Positions 61,242 through 64,000 of a stretch of DNA of 64,000 nucleotides are shown one piece after another. This DNA is from Streptomyces sp. NBC_01549. Lineage in GTDB: Bacteria > Actinomycetota > Actinomycetes > Streptomycetales > Streptomycetaceae. Under the pieces are notes generated by a model that saw only the letters and a list, made by a program, of their open reading frames with translations, was not told the origin of the DNA and searched no databases. The DNA is taken from NCBI RefSeq assembly GCF_026339955.1, contig NZ_JAPEPW010000001.1:7461001-7525000 (forward strand). The letters are read 5' to 3'. Numbering within the stretch: the stretch's first letter is position 1; each line of letters begins with the position of its first letter. Made by a program: the position numbers and the translations under genes.

Positions 61242-61807
61242 AAATACTAGGATTGGATCAGCCCATCCGCTACTGGGCCGCGCCCCGTCGGCCGGGCGAT
61301 ACGCGAGGCCTTCTGTCGGCCGACTTTCGCAAAGGCGCCAATCTCGCCTCTGCTTCAAGAATTGACTACATCTCGCGGCCGTCGGGTTCAAGTCGGCAGT
61401 GAGGTTTTCTCAACGGCCAACGGACCAGTCCGCGGTAACCGGAGAGCCACGGCACCCTCCACTCGCTCACCCACTCCCGGCGGCTGTTGGCCGCGGAGAA
61501 GCCGACGGCGAGGAGTTCGTTGGCGAGGGTCACGCTCGGGAGCGGGTGCTGGGTGCCCTGGATCTCGATGGAGGCGGCCGACAGGCTACGCGGGACGGCT
61601 CTGGCATCCGGGGGGCGGACCGGGCGTGGGTTTTCGGCCATCTACGGGACGCCCGGGATGAGGGTCTCCTCGCGGACGTCTGATGTTGCGCCCGAGTTGT
61701 ACTCAATTCTGCGGATTGACCCTGTGCATGATGGTGCGCTTGCCTCGAAGAGAGCCCTCGGCGCGGGGCCGGGGGAGATGCGTCAACGGGGAAACGCAGG
61801 GGGAATC
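61242..61807. other. Gap between DyP operon and TolB-like gene
   Basis: 566 bp without a convincing gene. A minus-strand frame at 61366-61641 (91 codons) has some protein-like stretches but no RBS and no recognisable family. The left end is AT-rich (AACAAAATAAATACTAGG near 61236) and is likely the DyP promoter region. Confidence 0.4.
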
Positions 61808-62929
61808 GTGTTCAGAACCATGCGTGGGGTGGCCGTCGCGGTGCTCACGGGGGCGATGGTCGCGTTGTCGGCCACGTCTGCCACCTCGGCGCCGAAGCCG
61901 GAGACCGAGCGGGTCACACTGTCGGCGACGGGGGAGCAGGGCAACGAGGACTCGTACGGACCGCGATTCAGTGCCGCCGGCCGCTTCGCGGTCTTCGCGG
62001 CGTACGCGTCCAACCTGGTGCCCGGCGACACCAACGGCTTCCTTGACGTGTTCGTGCGCGATCTGCGCAAGGGGACCGTCGAGCGGGTCAGCGTCAGTTC
62101 GGACGGCGCGCAGGCCGACAGCGAGTCGTCCGCGCAGGCCATCAGTGCCGACGGGCGGTGCATCCTGTTCCGCTCCAACGCCAGGAACCTGGTCCGCTGG
62201 GACAACCCGCCCACGAACACCGCGGCCGACGACATCTACCTGCACGACCGGCGAACCGGCACCACGGAGCGGATCAGCGTCGCCCTCGACGGAGGTTCCG
62301 CCTTCGCGGCCGGCGCCACCTTGTCGGCGGACGCCCGCTACATCGCCTTCAACGCCAAGGCCGACCGGATGGAGACCGACCCCGGCGACCTCTTCGGAGC
62401 CGTGTACGTCCTCGACCGCCACACCGGCGTCGTGGAGCGGATCACCAACCGGGACCGCCCGGACAACCCCGCGCTCCTGCAGGGTCTGAGCGCCGACGGC
62501 CGCTACGTGGCGTACACGCAGCTCGTGCCGCGCAGCTCATACGGTCGCACGTGGGTGCACGACCGCCGCACCGGCACGGAGGAACAGGTCAACGTCAAGC
62601 CGGACGGCACCCCGGTACAGCGGTACGCGATGCCCGCCTCGTTCTGCGCGGACGGCCGGACCATCGCATTCGACTACTGGGGAGATGAGGAACCGGTGTC
62701 AGGTGAAACCCCCAGTACCGCCTCCACCGTCTACGTCCGCGACCTGCGCACCGGCACCACCCGTCTGGTCAGCAAGTCCGTCTCCGGTGGGCCCGTCTTG
62801 GACGTCCCCGTGGCAGTCACCTCGATGAGCGCAGGAGCCCGGCGCATCGGCCTCGGCAGCGAATCGGCGCAGCTCGTCCCCGACGACACCAACGGTCACT
62901 ACGACGGCTTCGTGCGTCGCCTCCACTGA
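61808..62929 (+). CDS. Secreted TolB-like beta-propeller protein 1
   Basis: About 373 residues. A signal peptide (RGVAVAVLTGAMVALSATSA) is followed by WD40/PD40-type repeats of about 55-60 residues, each with an ADGRYIAF- or SADGR-like strand, a SNLVPGDTNGFLDVFVRDLR loop and a TGTTERIS turn. The repeats form a single propeller. GTG 61808 is preferred over ATG 61820 because of the GGGGGAA upstream. Such proteins occur in Streptomyces as secreted proteins of unknown role. It is followed by a paralogue 122 bp later. Confidence 0.82.
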   Translation: MFRTMRGVAVAVLTGAMVALSATSATSAPKPETERVTLSATGEQGNEDSYGPRFSAAGRFAVFAAYASNLVPGDTNGFLDVFVRDLRKGTVERVSVSSDGAQADSESSAQAISADGRCILFRSNARNLVRWDNPPTNTAADDIYLHDRRTGTTERISVALDGGSAFAAGATLSADARYIAFNAKADRMETDPGDLFGAVYVLDRHTGVVERITNRDRPDNPALLQGLSADGRYVAYTQLVPRSSYGRTWVHDRRTGTEEQVNVKPDGTPVQRYAMPASFCADGRTIAFDYWGDEEPVSGETPSTASTVYVRDLRTGTTRLVSKSVSGGPVLDVPVAVTSMSAGARRIGLGSESAQLVPDDTNGHYDGFVRRLH

Positions 62930-63051
62930 ACTGCCCCGTCATGTATGGGGCTTGGAGGGACCAGCAAGGAAAGGAACTGACTCGCACGGATCAAAAGAGG
63001 TATTCGCACGGACCGACATGGCACTTGGACGGAACAACAGGAGGACCTTCC

Positions 63052-64000
63052 ATGCATTTCGCACGCCGCACCACACTGAGCGCCGCCGTGGCAGCCGCTC
63101 TCGCCGGCACCGCGTTACCGGCCGCCGCACAGCACTCCTCACCTGGCCCCACCCGGGCCTCCGTCGCCACCGACGGGCGGCAGGCCGACGGCGCCTCCGT
63201 CGCACCCGCGCTCAGTGCGAACGGCCGCTACATCGCCTTCGTCTCGTCCGCCGCCAACCTGGTCCGGGGGGACACGAACGGAGTCGCCGACGTCTTCGTG
63301 CACGACCTGCGCACCGGCCGCACCCAGCGTGTCGCCGAGGGCCCGGCGACGGGCGTGGCGCTCAGTGGCGACGGCCGTGACGTCGTCCTGGCCACCACGG
63401 CCGCGCTCACAAAGGACGACGACAACGGCCTCGACGACATCTACCTCTACGACCGCCGCACTCACCGGACCGAGCGCATCAGCCACGGTCACCCGGACGC
63501 CCCGCCCCGCAGCCGGCTGAACTATTCGCCCGCCATCAGCGCGAACGGCAGGGTCGTCGCGTACACCACCGCGACCCCGGACGCCGCGCCCGGCGACACC
63601 AACGGCAGGGACGACGTGATCGTCCATGATCGGCGCACGGGGAAGAACCAACTGGTCCAGTACCGTACCGACGGGGCTCTCGGCGACGGCGACTCCCTCT
63701 CGGCGTCGCTCAGCGCCGACGGCCGCCAGGTCGCCTTCGAGACGGCGGACCAGCTGGACCCGAACCACGACTGGACGCACGCCAGGAACGTCTATGTCCG
63801 CGACCGGCTGAAGGGCACGACGGAGCAGATCAGCCGGCCCACGCGCTTCGTCTACAAGGAGAGCTCGTTCGGCTCGTCGATCAGCGCGAACGGCCGGATG
63901 TTCGCCTTTTCGTCCAACGTCGCCTCCTTGGTGCCCGGCGACAACAACAAGGCCACCGATGTGTTCGCCTTCGACCGGAAGAACCAGACGACCGTGCGAG
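63052..64000 (+). CDS. Secreted TolB-like beta-propeller protein 2 (cut by window end)
   Basis: Starts at ATG 63052 with AGGAGG upstream and remains open to the window end (316 codons). The signal peptide MHFARRTTLSAAVAAALAGT ends near AAAQ, then come propeller repeats: LSANGRYIAFVSSAANLVRG followed by DTNGVADVFVHDLRTGR, a LSADGRQVAFETADQLD repeat, and ISANGRMFAFSSNVASLVPG at the end. It is a tandem paralogue of the preceding gene. The stop codon is outside the window. Confidence 0.85.
   Translation, partial: MHFARRTTLSAAVAAALAGTALPAAAQHSSPGPTRASVATDGRQADGASVAPALSANGRYIAFVSSAANLVRGDTNGVADVFVHDLRTGRTQRVAEGPATGVALSGDGRDVVLATTAALTKDDDNGLDDIYLYDRRTHRTERISHGHPDAPPRSRLNYSPAISANGRVVAYTTATPDAAPGDTNGRDDVIVHDRRTGKNQLVQYRTDGALGDGDSLSASLSADGRQVAFETADQLDPNHDWTHARNVYVRDRLKGTTEQISRPTRFVYKESSFGSSISANGRMFAFSSNVASLVPGDNNKATDVFAFDRKNQTTVR

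Noticed and set aside
61366..61641. 91-codon minus-strand frame
   Set aside because: No ribosome binding site, family or context support; kept only as a note in the gap.
1..64000. CRISPR array, rRNA or replication origin
   Set aside because: No set of regularly spaced near-identical 25-40-bp repeats, no rRNA-like sequence and no DnaA-box cluster were seen.

Overview
The window is high-GC actinobacterial DNA, almost certainly from a Streptomyces chromosome. Supporting signs are strong GC bias at third codon positions, GTG and TTG starts, GGAGG-type ribosome binding sites, many ECF sigma, WYL, MarR and CGNR regulators, Tat and lipoprotein signals, a DUF574 methyltransferase, an encapsulin and a family-5 glycosidase. 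Many broken genes and two insertion sequences point to an accessory or chromosome-arm region. No rRNA, tRNA, CRISPR array or replication origin was seen.

Layout: 0.5-5.3 kb carries a MerR-type regulator and then the most unusual locus. Two paralogous 55/56-residue six-cysteine peptides lie in one operon with an ABC exporter and an S26 signal peptidase. A divergent MauE-like membrane redox protein and a membrane-anchored TlpA-like thioredoxin complete the set. It reads as a dedicated system for making, oxidising, exporting and trimming a small disulfide-rich peptide. 5.4-16.9 kb has a frameshifted FUSC protein, a carbonic anhydrase, pyruvate carboxylase, an MFS exporter, a DUF574 methyltransferase and a lipoprotein. 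17.1-21.5 kb pairs an ECF sigma/anti-sigma couple with a convergent set of His-rich peptide, ABC transporter and protein kinase. 21.7-27.9 kb has a WYL regulator, DinB, MFS, secreted GH5 and a methyltransferase.

27.9-29.0 kb is a graveyard of degraded genes. 29.1-33.0 kb has an ECF41 sigma factor with its oxidoreductase partner and a recognisable ECF41-type promoter, then a Tat-exported phospholipase C-like enzyme. 33-50 kb is a mosaic of small regulator modules: CGNR with a phosphodiesterase, MarR with a luciferase-like enzyme, PadR with a quinone reductase, Lrp with AzlCD, and LysR with SDR. Several show clear palindromic operator candidates, and they are interspersed with truncated genes. 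50.8-53 kb has an in-frame chimera of a FUSC protein with the tail of a YdeP-type molybdopterin enzyme, and a DUF1345 protein. 53-58 kb has a macrolide-type glycosyltransferase, an intact-ended IS701-family element (30-bp inverted repeats, 5-bp target duplication) and an IS110-family element. 58.4-64 kb has small enzymes, a DyP peroxidase/encapsulin operon and two secreted TolB-like beta-propeller proteins, the last cut by the window end.

All calls rest on reading motifs and gene context by eye. No database search was possible. Single-base frameshifts (FUSC, one SDR) may be sequencing errors; genes that end or change identity abruptly are more likely real decay.
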